A program made the translations under genes and the position numbers. Positions 40,848 through 49,596 of a DNA stretch of 64,000 nucleotides are shown one piece after another. The notes under the pieces are model-generated. The model saw only the letters and a list, made by a program, of their open reading frames with translations, had not been told where the DNA came from and ran no database searches. The stretch is taken from positions 62,001-126,000 of the forward strand of contig DAOTXS010000040.1 in NCBI GenBank assembly GCA_034435055.1, read 5' to 3'. Source of the stretch: DAOTXS01 sp034435055 (GTDB taxonomy: Bacteria; Chloroflexota; Anaerolineae; UBA4142). Positions within the stretch are counted from its first letter, which is position 1. Every line of letters starts with the position of its first letter.

Positions 40848-41765
40848 CTAGACTTTGCGCGCGTACAACGTGAACAGATCGCCAAAGTTTACCGGGATTG
40901 CCACGCCGCCCCATTTCATTCGTGTGACAAGCGCATTGAGTATTCGATAAATCGTTTTGCTGTACGGCTCGAGGCGCGTGATGAAATAACCCAGCCGCAG
41001 GAATCTGCCTTGCGCGCTTGAACGAATGACTTGAAATCCGTTTTGTTCCAGCAGTTTGCCGAGCGTGCGCGGCGAAAAATAATACAGATGCATTTCCATC
41101 AGCCAGGGCCAGCGTGCACCCATCAAACGCGCAAACCAACTTTCGATGTCAATCGTGTGAATCGCAAAAATGCCGCCCGGTTTTAGAACGCGATGCACAT
41201 TCCGCAATTCGGCGGCGGGATCGGTGAGATGCTCGACGACATCCCACAGCGTTACGACATCAAAGTAATTCTCTGGTACGGCCGTATCGCAAAGCGTGCC
41301 GGTGAGAACGCGCAAGCCGCGCGCGCGCGCCTGTTCCGATGCCCACGTCGATGGTTCGACGCCCCACGCTTCCCAACCGCGTTCTTGCGCTAGCTCAACC
41401 ATCACACCGATATGACACCCCACGTCAAGCAATCGACGCGTGTCCGAGCCGGTTACCAGTTTTTCAAACGGCGCGAGATTCCGGCTGAACGTGAGCACGC
41501 GTCCTTCACGCTCTTCGACGTACGTCGGATCTTCGACAACGCTGTAGCTTTCGCTGACGAGCGAAGAATCCCAGCGCGGATTGGCGTAAACCAGCCCGCA
41601 GCGCCGGCATCGCACGATGGGCGGGTGCACGCCGTACGCGGAACTGGTGCATCGAAAATCGGCGGTGTTGGGCGACGTTGTTTTCAACGTGCTGGGGTAA
41701 AGCAATTGAGCGTCGCGCGCACCGCACAAGTTACACGAAATATCTTCGGGCAAAGCAGAATTCAT
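40848..41765 (-). CDS. Class I SAM-dependent methyltransferase with N-terminal zinc-binding cysteines
   Basis: 305 residues. Four cysteines near the start (CNLCG and CRRCG) suit a zinc knuckle, as in C-methyltransferases of sugar pathways. SAM motif I is LLDVGCHIGVMVELA, followed by VVTLWDVVEHLTDPAAEL and LKPGGIFAIHT. The start overlaps the dolichyl-phosphate mannosyltransferase gene by four bases (ATGA), so the pair acts together in surface-glycan synthesis. The acceptor is unknown. Confidence 0.88.
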   Translation of the reverse strand: MNSALPEDISCNLCGARDAQLLYPSTLKTTSPNTADFRCTSSAYGVHPPIVRCRRCGLVYANPRWDSSLVSESYSVVEDPTYVEEREGRVLTFSRNLAPFEKLVTGSDTRRLLDVGCHIGVMVELAQERGWEAWGVEPSTWASEQARARGLRVLTGTLCDTAVPENYFDVVTLWDVVEHLTDPAAELRNVHRVLKPGGIFAIHTIDIESWFARLMGARWPWLMEMHLYYFSPRTLGKLLEQNGFQVIRSSAQGRFLRLGYFITRLEPYSKTIYRILNALVTRMKWGGVAIPVNFGDLFTLYARKV

Positions 41766-42508
41766 TTTGGTTTTGCAGGGTGATTCAGCCAAAAGTTTTT
41801 GACGTTACGCAATCGGCGGTACGTCAAGCGCAGAACAGTGTACGTCGCCTTGTAAATTTCCGTGCGCGAAATTTTCGATGTGCCAGCGCGGCGGTCTTCA
41901 TAAACAATCGGCGTTTCGCCAACGCGCCAGCCGCGCGTCTGACAGAGAAACAACATTTCGATGAGGAATGAATAGCCGTTGGAGAAGATCAAATCCAAGT
42001 CGATCGATTCCAACACGCGGCGGCGGTACGCACGAAAGCCCGAAGTGCAATCGTTCGCTTTGAGACCGAGCATCATCCGCGCAAAAAAATTTGCGCCCCA
42101 ACTGACCAAGCGCAACTTGAGGTGGCGCCCTTGCATCCCGCCGCCCCGCACATAGCGTGAACCAATCATCACATCGTACCGCTCCAAGCCGGCAATCACA
42201 TTGGGAATATAGCGCGGGTGATGAGAAAAATCGGCGTCCATCGTCAAAAGCGGATCGAGATTAAAGGCAAAGGCTTGACGGATGCCGGCAATGTGGGCGG
42301 TGCCCAACCCCATTTTCGCGAGACGATGAACGCAATGCACACGCGGTTCGGTTTGCGCAATTTCATCGACGAGTGCGCCGGTGCCGTCCGGCGAATTATC
42401 ATCGACGATGATGATGTGCGCGTGAATTGGCAAGGCGAGAATCTGATGAATCAATGTGGAAATGTTGTCGCTTTCGTTGAACGTCGGAATGATGACAGCG
42501 GGCGGCAT
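41762..42508 (-). CDS. Polyprenol monophosphomannose synthase-type glycosyltransferase (GT2)
   Basis: 248 residues, without the C-terminal membrane helices of the larger forms. VIIPTFNESDNISTLI, IIVDDNSPDGTGALVDEI, LLTMDADFSHHPRYIP and the QGRHLKLRLVSW segment identify a DPM1-like GT2 that moves a sugar from a nucleotide donor to polyprenyl phosphate at the inner membrane face. Its product would feed GT-C enzymes such as the 39269 protein. Coupled to the methyltransferase gene. Confidence 0.92.
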   Translation of the reverse strand: MPPAVIIPTFNESDNISTLIHQILALPIHAHIIIVDDNSPDGTGALVDEIAQTEPRVHCVHRLAKMGLGTAHIAGIRQAFAFNLDPLLTMDADFSHHPRYIPNVIAGLERYDVMIGSRYVRGGGMQGRHLKLRLVSWGANFFARMMLGLKANDCTSGFRAYRRRVLESIDLDLIFSNGYSFLIEMLFLCQTRGWRVGETPIVYEDRRAGTSKISRTEIYKATYTVLRLTYRRLRNVKNFWLNHPAKPK

Positions 42509-42548
42509 AGTGTTTCCATTTTATTCCTTTTCGATGAGAATGCAAACG

Positions 42549-43559
42549 CTACGCCTCGATAATTTCAACACGGTCGATGTTCAACCCAATCTCCGTGCCG
42601 ATATTTATGGCGCGATCGGTTTCGACGATCAACGCCACACCTTGTGCTGTAACAACCCGCAGGCGATAGCGGCCGATACGATACGTACATTCGGCGACAC
42701 GCGCGCGGATGCCATCGCCAACCGCGTTGATGTGAATATGATGCGGGCGAAGGAGCGCGACTGCATTTTCAAAACGACTCGATGTCGCCGCGTCAAATAT
42801 CCCAATGACCGTTTCGATTTTGCCGTCGTCACGAAACTTGACTGGGAACAAATTGGGCAAGCCCAGAAATCGCGCGACGAATGCCTTTACCGGCGCGTGA
42901 TAAATTTCTTCCGGCGCGCCGACTTGCACGATGCGACCGTTATAAATAATCGCAATCCGGTCCGCAATCGCAAATGCTTCGTCTTGATCGTGGGTAACGT
43001 AGAGCGCGGTCATGCGAATCTGTTTCAAAATCGCGCGCAGGTCGGCGACGAGTTGTTCGCGCAAAATGCGATCCAACGCGCCGAGCGGTTCATCGAACAT
43101 CAAAAGGCGCGGGCGCGGCGCGAGTGCGCGCGCGAGCGCAACGCGCTGTTGCTCGCCGCCGGACAGATTGTTGACGTTGCGTTTTTCAAAGCCGGCAAGG
43201 CCAACGAGTTCCAACATAGCCGACACTTGGGCGCGTATTTCTTCGCGCGGCACGTGTTGCATCCGCAGACCAAAAGCGATGTTCTCAAAAACATTTTGGT
43301 GCGGAAAGAGTGCGAGGTCCTGAAACATCATTCCGAAATTGCGTTGATGCACCGGCACGTCGTGCATATTTTGCGTGTCGAAAAAAATCTCGCCGCTGTC
43401 CGCTTGTTCCAAGCCGGCGATAATACGGAGCAACGTGGTTTTGCCACTGCCGCTCGGACCCAACAGGCAAACGATTTCGCCGGGATTCACCGTGAGCGAA
43501 ATATCGTGGAGCAAAGGTGCGTTGTCGTACGTTTTGTTGATCGCTTTTAGTTGGAGCAT
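42549..43559 (-). CDS. thiQ: Thiamine ABC transporter, ATP-binding protein
   Basis: 336 residues. Walker A LLGPSGSGKTTLL, Q-loop MMFQDLALFPH, signature LSGGEQQRVALARAL, Walker B LLMFDEPLGALD and switch H (VTHDQDEAF); a TOBE-type C-terminal domain follows. It is longer than enteric ThiQ and more like CysA/PotA in layout. The start at 43559 is one base after the permease stop. Thiamine specificity is inferred from the TPP riboswitch upstream of the operon. Confidence 0.9.
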   Translation of the reverse strand: MLQLKAINKTYDNAPLLHDISLTVNPGEIVCLLGPSGSGKTTLLRIIAGLEQADSGEIFFDTQNMHDVPVHQRNFGMMFQDLALFPHQNVFENIAFGLRMQHVPREEIRAQVSAMLELVGLAGFEKRNVNNLSGGEQQRVALARALAPRPRLLMFDEPLGALDRILREQLVADLRAILKQIRMTALYVTHDQDEAFAIADRIAIIYNGRIVQVGAPEEIYHAPVKAFVARFLGLPNLFPVKFRDDGKIETVIGIFDAATSSRFENAVALLRPHHIHINAVGDGIRARVAECTYRIGRYRLRVVTAQGVALIVETDRAINIGTEIGLNIDRVEIIEA

Positions 43560-43560
43560 T

Positions 43561-45177
43561 TTAGAATTCCGATTCTCCCACCCGCAAACGTTCCGCTGCC
43601 AAAATTCCCGCCGCACTAACGAGCATCAGAATCGTTGATAACGCAAATGCTTGCCCAACGTTGGCGAGACCGGGCTGACCCAGGAATCGATAGATCGCCA
43701 TCGGCAGAGTGGGAAAGTCAGGACGCGCGACAAGCATCGTTGCGCCAAACTCGCCCATCGACACGGTGAACGCAAAAATCGCGCCGACGATCACCGCGCG
43801 TGTGATGATCGGCAAATCGACATTGCGCCACACGCGCGCCGGCGACGCGCCGAGCAATTGCGCCGCTTCGCGCAGGCGCGGCTGAATACTTTGGACAATC
43901 GGCAAAACCGCGCGCACGACGAACGGAAATGCGACAAGGGCGTGTGCAATTGGCACGAGCAAAATGCTGGTTCGCAAGTTACCTAAGGCGATGATGTACC
44001 CAAAACCGAGCGTGACCGCCGATGTGCCAAGCGGCAACATGAAAATTGGATCGAGCAAACGCGCCGTACGATTTTTGCCGGCAATCGCGTACGCGGCAAC
44101 GAGTCCCAGTGAAACCGCGAGCGCAATTGTGACGCCGGCAAAGAACAGCGAATTTCGTACAGCATCGATGGGCGGCACAAACGTGATCGACCCACGCCGA
44201 TTAACGAAAAGTTCAGTGTAAGAATCGATGCCGCTTTCAAAGGACGCGGTGATGATCGAGGCGAGCGGCGTCAGCAGAAAAATTAACATCGTCGCAAGAT
44301 AACCGCCGATGAAAATTTTCTCGCGCGGGGTTTGCGGTTTTCGTTTGACAATGATTTGCGGGCGCAAGCGCAATGGCTGGGCGAGCCGCGCTTGCAATTG
44401 CGTGTACATTATCATCAGCGAAAATGTGCAAACGAGTTGAATGAGCGACAGCGCGGCGGCAAGTGGCAGATTGAACAAGTTGACCGTCTGCCGATAGATT
44501 TCGACTTCGAGGGTGGCGAGACGCGCGCCGCCCAAAATCAAAACGACGCCGAACGATGTGAAATCGAAAATGAAAACAAGGAGCGATGCGGCGACAATTG
44601 CCGGCGCGATGAGTGGAAGCGTAACGTGCCAAAATGTCTGCGCACGATTTGCGCCCAACACGCGCGCGGCGTTTTCGATTTGTGGATCGAGGTTTGCCCA
44701 AAATCCGCCGACAATGCGAAGCACAATTGTGAAATTGTAAAACGTGTGCGCGATCAAAATAATGGCGACGGTGTCGAGCAACTGAATCGGCGGCGCGTCG
44801 AGTTGGAAGAGTTGCATCAGTGCGAGGTTGAGACTGCCACGCGGACCAAACATCGCGCTAAACGCCGTGGCGACGACAATGGTCGGCATCAGAAATGGAA
44901 TCGTCGTCGAGGCACGCAACATTGGCGCGCCGCGAAAATCGTACCGCGCAAAAATGTACGCGGCGGGAAGCGCGGCGATCAAAGTAAGTAAAGTTGAAAG
45001 CGCGGCTTGAAAAAATGTGAATCCCAAAACGCGCGCATACGTTCCGCGCGTGTCGGTAATGAGTTCTGCGAAACCGTTGCCGCTGGCGAAGCTGGTTTGC
45101 AGAATTGCAAAGAGCGGGTAAAAGTAGAATGCGATGAGAAAAACAGTGGGCAGGAAAGCAAGCAAGAGTATTTTCAT
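43561..45177 (-). CDS. thiP: Thiamine ABC transporter, fused two-domain permease
   Basis: 538 residues. Two BPD_transp_1 domains in one chain, each with about six helices and an EAA loop: ENAARVLGANRAQTFWHVTLPLIAP in the first and REAAQLLGASPARVWRNVDLPIITRA in the second. The fused layout is that of ThiP/FbpB-type importers of thiamine or iron. With ThiB and ThiQ and a TPP riboswitch, thiamine or TPP is the likely cargo. Confidence 0.9.
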   Translation of the reverse strand: MKILLLAFLPTVFLIAFYFYPLFAILQTSFASGNGFAELITDTRGTYARVLGFTFFQAALSTLLTLIAALPAAYIFARYDFRGAPMLRASTTIPFLMPTIVVATAFSAMFGPRGSLNLALMQLFQLDAPPIQLLDTVAIILIAHTFYNFTIVLRIVGGFWANLDPQIENAARVLGANRAQTFWHVTLPLIAPAIVAASLLVFIFDFTSFGVVLILGGARLATLEVEIYRQTVNLFNLPLAAALSLIQLVCTFSLMIMYTQLQARLAQPLRLRPQIIVKRKPQTPREKIFIGGYLATMLIFLLTPLASIITASFESGIDSYTELFVNRRGSITFVPPIDAVRNSLFFAGVTIALAVSLGLVAAYAIAGKNRTARLLDPIFMLPLGTSAVTLGFGYIIALGNLRTSILLVPIAHALVAFPFVVRAVLPIVQSIQPRLREAAQLLGASPARVWRNVDLPIITRAVIVGAIFAFTVSMGEFGATMLVARPDFPTLPMAIYRFLGQPGLANVGQAFALSTILMLVSAAGILAAERLRVGESEF

Positions 45178-45250
45178 TGTGTTGGGAGCGGAGATACCGG
45201 GAAGTGGGAGAGAAAATTCTTCTCCTCTGCTCCCCGGCTCCTCTGCTGAT

Positions 45251-46357
45251 TTACCGCAAGACCGCGTCCGTCCACGCTTTGATCCACGCGTCGCGATTCG
45301 CGTCGATGTCGGCGGCGGAGACGATTGCCGGTTTCTGTGGCTTTTCGGCGAACTTGAAAAAGTCGGGCAGTTGAGTGCTGGCTATCACCGGGAAGACAAA
45401 CATCTGGGATGGAATATCTTCCTGGAATTTTTTCGACAGCATAAAGTCGATCAACTTGCGCGCGGCTTCAACATTCTTTGCGCCTTTCAACACGCCCGCA
45501 AATTCGATTTGCCGAAAACACGCGCCGTCTCCCAGCACGTTGCCGGTGGGCGGTTCCGTCAATTTGCCGGACGAGAAAAAGACTTCGGCGGCGGGACTGG
45601 TCGCATAACTGACGACAATTGGCCGATTGCCACCCTTGCCGCCCCAGGTCGATTTGGCGTAGTACGCGTCGCTCCAGCCCTCGGTTACCAGTACATCATT
45701 TGCGCGCAGCGCTTTCCAGAAATCGATGTACTTGTCCTTGCCGAATTGTCCAACTGTTGCCAGCAAAAACGCAAGCCCCGGCGATGACGTTGCCGGATTT
45801 TGGACGACGGTAAGCCCTTTGTACTCGGGCTTGATCAAATCGTCGAGGGTTTTAGGCGGCGCGAGATTCTTTTGGGTAAAGTACGCGCGATCATAGTTGA
45901 GACACACATCGCCGTAATCGACCGGCGTGAGCTTGAAATCGGGATCGAGCGTGAATTCTTTCGGCAGATCGATTGATTGCGTTGGTTTGTACGCATCGAA
46001 GATGTCGGCTTTGAGCGCGCGCGACAGGAACGTGTTGTCGACGCCGAAGAAAACATCGGCAAGCGGATTCCCTTTGGCGAGAATCGCTTTGTTCAGCGCC
46101 GCGCCGGCATCACCCGATTTGAGAATTTTGAGTTTGACATTTGCCAGCGTTTCGAATTCTTTGACAACGCTTTCGCTCGCTTCGAACGAGTCGTGCGTCA
46201 TCAGCGTCAACTCGCCGGGCGGTGGAACGGTGGGACGCGCGCCGGCGGTGGGCATCGCGATGAACGTTGGCGATGGCGTTGGTGCGGGCGCACCCGGCGC
46301 GCAAGCGGCGAGTGCAAGCGCGACGAACGCGACTGTAACGATGAATAGTTTTTGCAT
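45251..46357 (-). CDS. thiB: Thiamine ABC transporter, substrate-binding lipoprotein
   Basis: 368 residues. A lipoprotein signal peptide (lipobox ALAAC, C15) and a Pro/Thr-rich linker precede a type II periplasmic-binding fold: LTLMTHDSFEASESVVKEFE, DVFFGVDNTFLSRAL, VDYGDVCLNYDRAYF and QNPATSSPGLAFLLAT. The MTHDSF start resembles thiamine-binding TbpA (TYDSF). Start chosen for AAGGAGGT seven bases upstream. It lies just after the TPP riboswitch. Confidence 0.92.
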   Translation of the reverse strand: MQKLFIVTVAFVALALAACAPGAPAPTPSPTFIAMPTAGARPTVPPPGELTLMTHDSFEASESVVKEFETLANVKLKILKSGDAGAALNKAILAKGNPLADVFFGVDNTFLSRALKADIFDAYKPTQSIDLPKEFTLDPDFKLTPVDYGDVCLNYDRAYFTQKNLAPPKTLDDLIKPEYKGLTVVQNPATSSPGLAFLLATVGQFGKDKYIDFWKALRANDVLVTEGWSDAYYAKSTWGGKGGNRPIVVSYATSPAAEVFFSSGKLTEPPTGNVLGDGACFRQIEFAGVLKGAKNVEAARKLIDFMLSKKFQEDIPSQMFVFPVIASTQLPDFFKFAEKPQKPAIVSAADIDANRDAWIKAWTDAVLR

Positions 46358-46448
46358 ATCAACCTCCTTGAGTCTTTGACCACCGAAAGCGGACGGCGGA
46401 CCGCGATTCACCGTCGGCGATCTGTGGTCGGTGGTCGAGAAATAACAA

Positions 46449-46471
46449 ACCGCCCACTGATCTGGGGCGGT
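46449..46471 (-). terminator. Riboswitch expression-platform terminator
   Basis: ACCGCCC / GGGCGGT with a loop of about eight bases, then TTGTTATT on the minus strand, between the TPP aptamer and thiB. It would form when TPP is bound, stopping transcription. Confidence 0.75.
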
Positions 46472-46479
46472 CGAGTTTT

Positions 46480-46575
46480 GGCATCGTCCCTGCGCTGGCA
46501 TTATCCAGATCAGGTTCAGTGGGTCGAAAGCTTGGTGGCTTTCCTCTCAGCCCGACATTCTCGAGCTCCCCAGAA
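46480..46575 (-). promoter_or_regulatory. TPP (THI-box) riboswitch
   Basis: The minus strand carries the conserved aptamer blocks GGGGAGC, GGCTGAGAGG, ACCCACTGAACCTGATCTGG, then ATAATGCCAGCGCAGGGA. These are the P2-P3 and P4-P5 cores of the thiamine pyrophosphate aptamer, in the right order and spacing. It controls thiB-thiP-thiQ. Confidence 0.95.
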
Positions 46576-46597
46576 GTGAATTCAATTGTGCGGCGAT

Positions 46598-46626
46598 AGT
46601 GTAGCACGATTACGAGCGGTGGTCAA
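46598..46626 (-). promoter_or_regulatory. Promoter of the TPP riboswitch-thiBPQ operon
   Basis: On the minus strand TTGACC, 17 bases, TACACT. The expected start of transcription, near 46590, is just upstream of the aptamer. Confidence 0.7.
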
Positions 46627-46645
46627 ATACAAATCTGTTACAAAA

Positions 46646-47296
46646 TCACACAGAATTTTCGGTGAGCAAATGCACAATCAATAACATTCCACGTGTGAAT
46701 GAAATCTCCGCGCGCGATGCGGTTAGTACATTGCTGATGCCGCGCGATGAGCCAAAGAAAAGTGTTTCGCTTTGCAAAGGAAATTGCAATCCGCTTGTCA
46801 CGATGTTTTCGACTTGCGCGGTGAGTGGAATCAGTGAGACAGTTTCGCCGATTTTCCCGGTAATCGATGTGCGTTCGATTGCCAGCCACGCGTCAAAATC
46901 CGCACCGACAATGCGCGCAGGAATTTTGGCGACGGTTGGTTTGACGAGCAAGAACGCGTTTGCCATCGATTGATCGAACCGACCGCCCAGCGCGCCGAGA
47001 ATCGTCAGGGTGCTTGCGCCGCGCGCGATGGCAAGATCGATGGCGAGTTCGAGATCGGTGGCGTCTTTGGCGCGCGGTTGTTGAATCGTTTCGACGGGCG
47101 CGAATTCGCACCACAGCCGCGTCGCATCATCGAGCGAATCGAAATCGCCGATGAGCACGTGCGGCGCAAGTGCAAGATGTTTGCGCGCGTTGAGCGCGCC
47201 GCCATCTGCGGCAATGCGAAGATCGGCGGCGCGCCAGAGTTCGCGCAAGCGATGTGATTCGGTTAGTTCACCGTTAGCGACGATGACCGTGTGCAT
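46646..47296 (-). CDS. thiN: Thiamine pyrophosphokinase
   Basis: 216 residues. Transfers pyrophosphate from ATP to thiamine. IAADGGALNARKH, LIGDFDSL, PRAKDATDLELAI and LGALGGRFDQSMANAFLL are the family motifs. The ATG at 47296 is preferred to a TTG two codons earlier. It lies just upstream of the riboswitch promoter on the same strand, so uptake and activation of thiamine are encoded side by side but thiN is not under the riboswitch. Confidence 0.94.
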   Translation of the reverse strand: MHTVIVANGELTESHRLRELWRAADLRIAADGGALNARKHLALAPHVLIGDFDSLDDATRLWCEFAPVETIQQPRAKDATDLELAIDLAIARGASTLTILGALGGRFDQSMANAFLLVKPTVAKIPARIVGADFDAWLAIERTSITGKIGETVSLIPLTAQVENIVTSGLQFPLQSETLFFGSSRGISNVLTASRAEISFTRGMLLIVHLLTENSV

Positions 47297-47316
47297 AGTC
47301 AAAGTCTATCACGATT

Positions 47317-47344
47317 TTGCAATCGACGCAAAATATGCTAGAAT
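47317..47344 (+). promoter_or_regulatory. Promoter of tRNA-Gln
   Basis: TTGCAA, 16 bases, TAGAAT, ending 10 bases before the tRNA. Confidence 0.6.
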
Positions 47345-47354
47345 GATTCCGCGT

Positions 47355-47425
47355 TGGGAGATGGTGCAATGGTAGCACGACTGACTCTGGATCAGTTAAT
47401 CGTGGTTCGAATCCACGTCTCCCAG
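47355..47425 (+). tRNA. tRNA-Gln, anticodon CTG
   Basis: Acceptor arms TGGGAGA / TCTCCCA pair fully, with G as discriminator. The D arm region TGGTGCAATGGTAGCA, the anticodon arm ACTGA-CTCTGGA-TCAGT (anticodon CTG, reading CAG) and the T arm CGTGG-TTCGAAT-CCACG are all present. CCA is not encoded. Confidence 0.96.
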
Positions 47426-47474
47426 TTCATCATTCTCGCGTCGTGAAAAATTTTTGAACTGAAGGAGGTGCTCG

Positions 47475-47681
47475 ATGTCAGTCGCAAGGGTTACCGAAAT
47501 CAAAGCGTCATCGACCAAGAGTTTTGATGATGCCATCAAAGAAGGTGTGGCGCGTGCGGCGAAAACGCTTGAGAATGTGACTGCCGCGTGGGTCGCATCG
47601 CAAGAAGTCAAAGTGAATGGCAAGGGCAAGATCACCGAGTACCGCGTACTTTTAAAAGTAACCTTCATCCTGAAAGACTAA
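47475..47681 (+). CDS. Dodecin
   Basis: 68 residues. Dodecins form hollow 12-mers that store flavin or CoA. VTEIKASSTKSFDDAIKEGVARAAKTLENVTAAWVASQEVKV, then ITEYRVLLKVTFIL, is the beta-alpha-beta-beta layout; the central tryptophan stacks on the ligand. GAAGGAGG stands seven bases before the ATG. It follows tRNA-Gln by 49 bases and ends in a clear terminator; a flavin oxidase gene is next. Confidence 0.93.
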   Translation: MSVARVTEIKASSTKSFDDAIKEGVARAAKTLENVTAAWVASQEVKVNGKGKITEYRVLLKVTFILKD

Positions 47682-47728
47682 TCGTTCTCCTGCTTTTCCA
47701 AGTATGCTTGCATCTGGTCTTCCGCGCA

Positions 47729-47757
47729 CCCGCCTGAGTCAGGCGGGTTTTTGTTTT
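47729..47757 (+). terminator. Terminator after dodecin
   Basis: ACCCGCCTGA / TCAGGCGGGT with almost no loop, then TTTTGTTTTTG. Confidence 0.88.
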
Positions 47758-47810
47758 TGATGCCGATGAAAACTCATACGGATTTTTGATGTGATTTTGC
47801 GCCTGCCGTA

Positions 47811-47839
47811 TTGACACAATAGAATATGCGTTCTACAAT
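47811..47839 (+). promoter_or_regulatory. Promoter of the FAD oxidase gene
   Basis: Consensus TTGACA, 17 bases, TACAAT, 19 bases before the ATG at 47859. Confidence 0.75.
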
Positions 47840-47858
47840 ACTAATCAAGGAGTAATTG

Positions 47859-49232
47859 ATGATAACGAATCGTTCCATCTCGCAACTCCGTGTCGTTCTC
47901 AAGGGTCGCGTGATTATGCCGGACGACGCGGACTATGATCAAGCGCGTACCGTTTTTCTTGGCGGGATCGATAAGCATCCCGCCGTCATCGTCCGGGTTG
48001 CAAACGTGGCAGATGTTTCGCGTGTCATCTCTTTTGCGCGTGAAAGCGGATTGGAATTGGCGATTCGCAGTGGCGGTCACAGCGGCGCGGGGCATAGTTC
48101 CACCGATGGGGGAATCGTGCTTGATCTTTCAGATATGCGCGCGCTGGACATTGAGCTTGAACAACGAGCTGTGTGGGCGGAGACCGGCTTGACGGCTGGC
48201 GAGTACACGCTTAAAGCGGGCGCGCACGGTTTGGCAACCGGGTTCGGCGATACCGGCTCGGTTGGCATCGGCGGGTTGACGCTGGGCGGCGGGATCGGTT
48301 ATCTGGTTCGCAAGTATGGACTCACGATTGATGATTTGCTGGCAGCGGAAATTGTGACGGCGGATGGTCAGATTCTCAACGTGAATGCCGAGACACACCC
48401 CGATCTCTTTTGGGCGATTCGCGGCGGCGGCGGAAATTTTGGTGTCGCGACCCGTTTTCAATTTCGTCTGCACAAACTCGACACTGTGATTGGCGGAATG
48501 TTGCTCTTGCCGGCAACACCCGATACGATTGCTGCGTTCATCGCCGAAGCGGAAGCTGCGCCGGATGAACTTTCAACCATTGCCAACGTTATGCCCGCGC
48601 CACCGATGCCGTTCGTGCCAGCCGAACATCACGGAAAACTTGTCATTATGGCGCTGATGGTTTACGCCGGCGGCGGGTCAGCCGGCGAACGCGCGGTCGC
48701 GCGCTTGAAATCGATTGCCGCACCCATCGTCGATATGGTGCGCGAGATGCGTTACCCGGAGATTTATCCGCCGGACGACCCGGACTATCATCCGGTCGCC
48801 GCGAATCGCACGATGTTCATCGACCGGATAAATCGTTCTGTGGCAGAATCGATTCTTGATCATCTCCAGCGTTCGAATGCAATGATGCGCGTGGCACAAC
48901 TTCGTGTGTTGGGGGGAGCGATGACGCGCGTGCCAATCGATGCAACCGCGTTCGCGCATCGCCAATCAAAAATCATGGTGAATCTCGCCGCGCTCTATTC
49001 TCAACCCGACGAAAAAGCGACGCACGAATCCTGGGTCGATGAGTTTGCGGCGGCACTGCGACAAGAGGACGGCGGTGCGTACGTCAACTTTTTGGGCGAT
49101 GAGGGCGAGGCGCGCGTGCGCGCGGCGTATCCCAAAGCAACTTGGGATCGATTGGCGGCGATCAAAGCGCGGTACGACCCGACCAATTTTTTCCGGCTCA
49201 ATCAAAATATTCCGCCCGCGCGCAAGGTATAG
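47859..49232 (+). CDS. FAD-binding oxidoreductase (berberine-bridge enzyme-like)
   Basis: 457 residues. PP-loop type FAD domain (AIRSGGHSGAGHSSTDGGIVLDLS; the histidine is the usual site for covalent flavin attachment), then GFGDTGSVGIGGLTLGGGIGYLVRKYGL and IRGGGGNFGVATRFQF. The C-terminal BBE segment is AAYPKATWDRLAAIKARYDPTNFFRLNQNI. Substrate unknown; sugars and alcohols are typical. AAGGAG lies seven bases upstream. Secretion is not apparent. Confidence 0.93.
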   Translation: MITNRSISQLRVVLKGRVIMPDDADYDQARTVFLGGIDKHPAVIVRVANVADVSRVISFARESGLELAIRSGGHSGAGHSSTDGGIVLDLSDMRALDIELEQRAVWAETGLTAGEYTLKAGAHGLATGFGDTGSVGIGGLTLGGGIGYLVRKYGLTIDDLLAAEIVTADGQILNVNAETHPDLFWAIRGGGGNFGVATRFQFRLHKLDTVIGGMLLLPATPDTIAAFIAEAEAAPDELSTIANVMPAPPMPFVPAEHHGKLVIMALMVYAGGGSAGERAVARLKSIAAPIVDMVREMRYPEIYPPDDPDYHPVAANRTMFIDRINRSVAESILDHLQRSNAMMRVAQLRVLGGAMTRVPIDATAFAHRQSKIMVNLAALYSQPDEKATHESWVDEFAAALRQEDGGAYVNFLGDEGEARVRAAYPKATWDRLAAIKARYDPTNFFRLNQNIPPARKV

Positions 49233-49245
49233 AGTAAAGGAACAT

Positions 49246-49455
49246 ATGAAACTGGCAAATGATCTGCCTAAGCTAGCCGCGCCGGCGCAACGCGCGCTTG
49301 CCTCGGCTGGTGTTCAACGACTTGATCAGTTGACCAAATTCGGCGAGGACGAGATCAAACATTTGCACGGCATCGGACCGAATGCGCTTTATCAACTTCG
49401 CCGCGCGCTCCGTGAAAATGGATTATCGTTTGCCAAAGCACGAAGAATGCGATGA
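49246..49455 (+). CDS. Small helix-hairpin-helix protein
   Basis: 69 residues. ALASAGVQRLDQLTKFGEDEIKHLHGIGPNALYQLRRAL has the two-helix HhH pattern with the GIGPNAL hairpin, like the RNA polymerase alpha C-terminal domain. It likely binds DNA or acts as a scaffold. Follows the FAD oxidase by 13 bases with AAAGGAAC upstream. Similar short proteins occur widely with unknown roles. Confidence 0.85.
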   Translation: MKLANDLPKLAAPAQRALASAGVQRLDQLTKFGEDEIKHLHGIGPNALYQLRRALRENGLSFAKARRMR

Positions 49456-49530
49456 AAAAAATTCTGCAAAGTTTGCGGAATGTGTACGGTGCAGTCAAGG
49501 ATGAGAAAATCAGAGAGAAAGCGTTAGCGT

Positions 49531-49576
49531 TCGAATGGTGTTAGTTTGCAGGTACATCGTTGCGAGATTAGTCGGT
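49531..49576. mobile_element. Decayed fragment of the 106-bp miniature element
   Basis: CGAATGGTGTTAGTTTGCAGGT matches the left end of the 12733 element apart from three substitutions; similarity fades after GCGAGATT. The right TIR is not recognisable. The gap 49456-49596 holds nothing else. Confidence 0.55.
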
Positions 49577-49596
49577 AGCACTTGTCGAGAGAAACT

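Noticed and set aside
41762..42508. An O-antigen flippase or full polysaccharide operon around the GT2 gene
   Set aside because: Only a GT2, a methyltransferase, an acyltransferase and one polytopic GT-C-like gene are present; no Wzx, Wzy or export ABC genes are seen.
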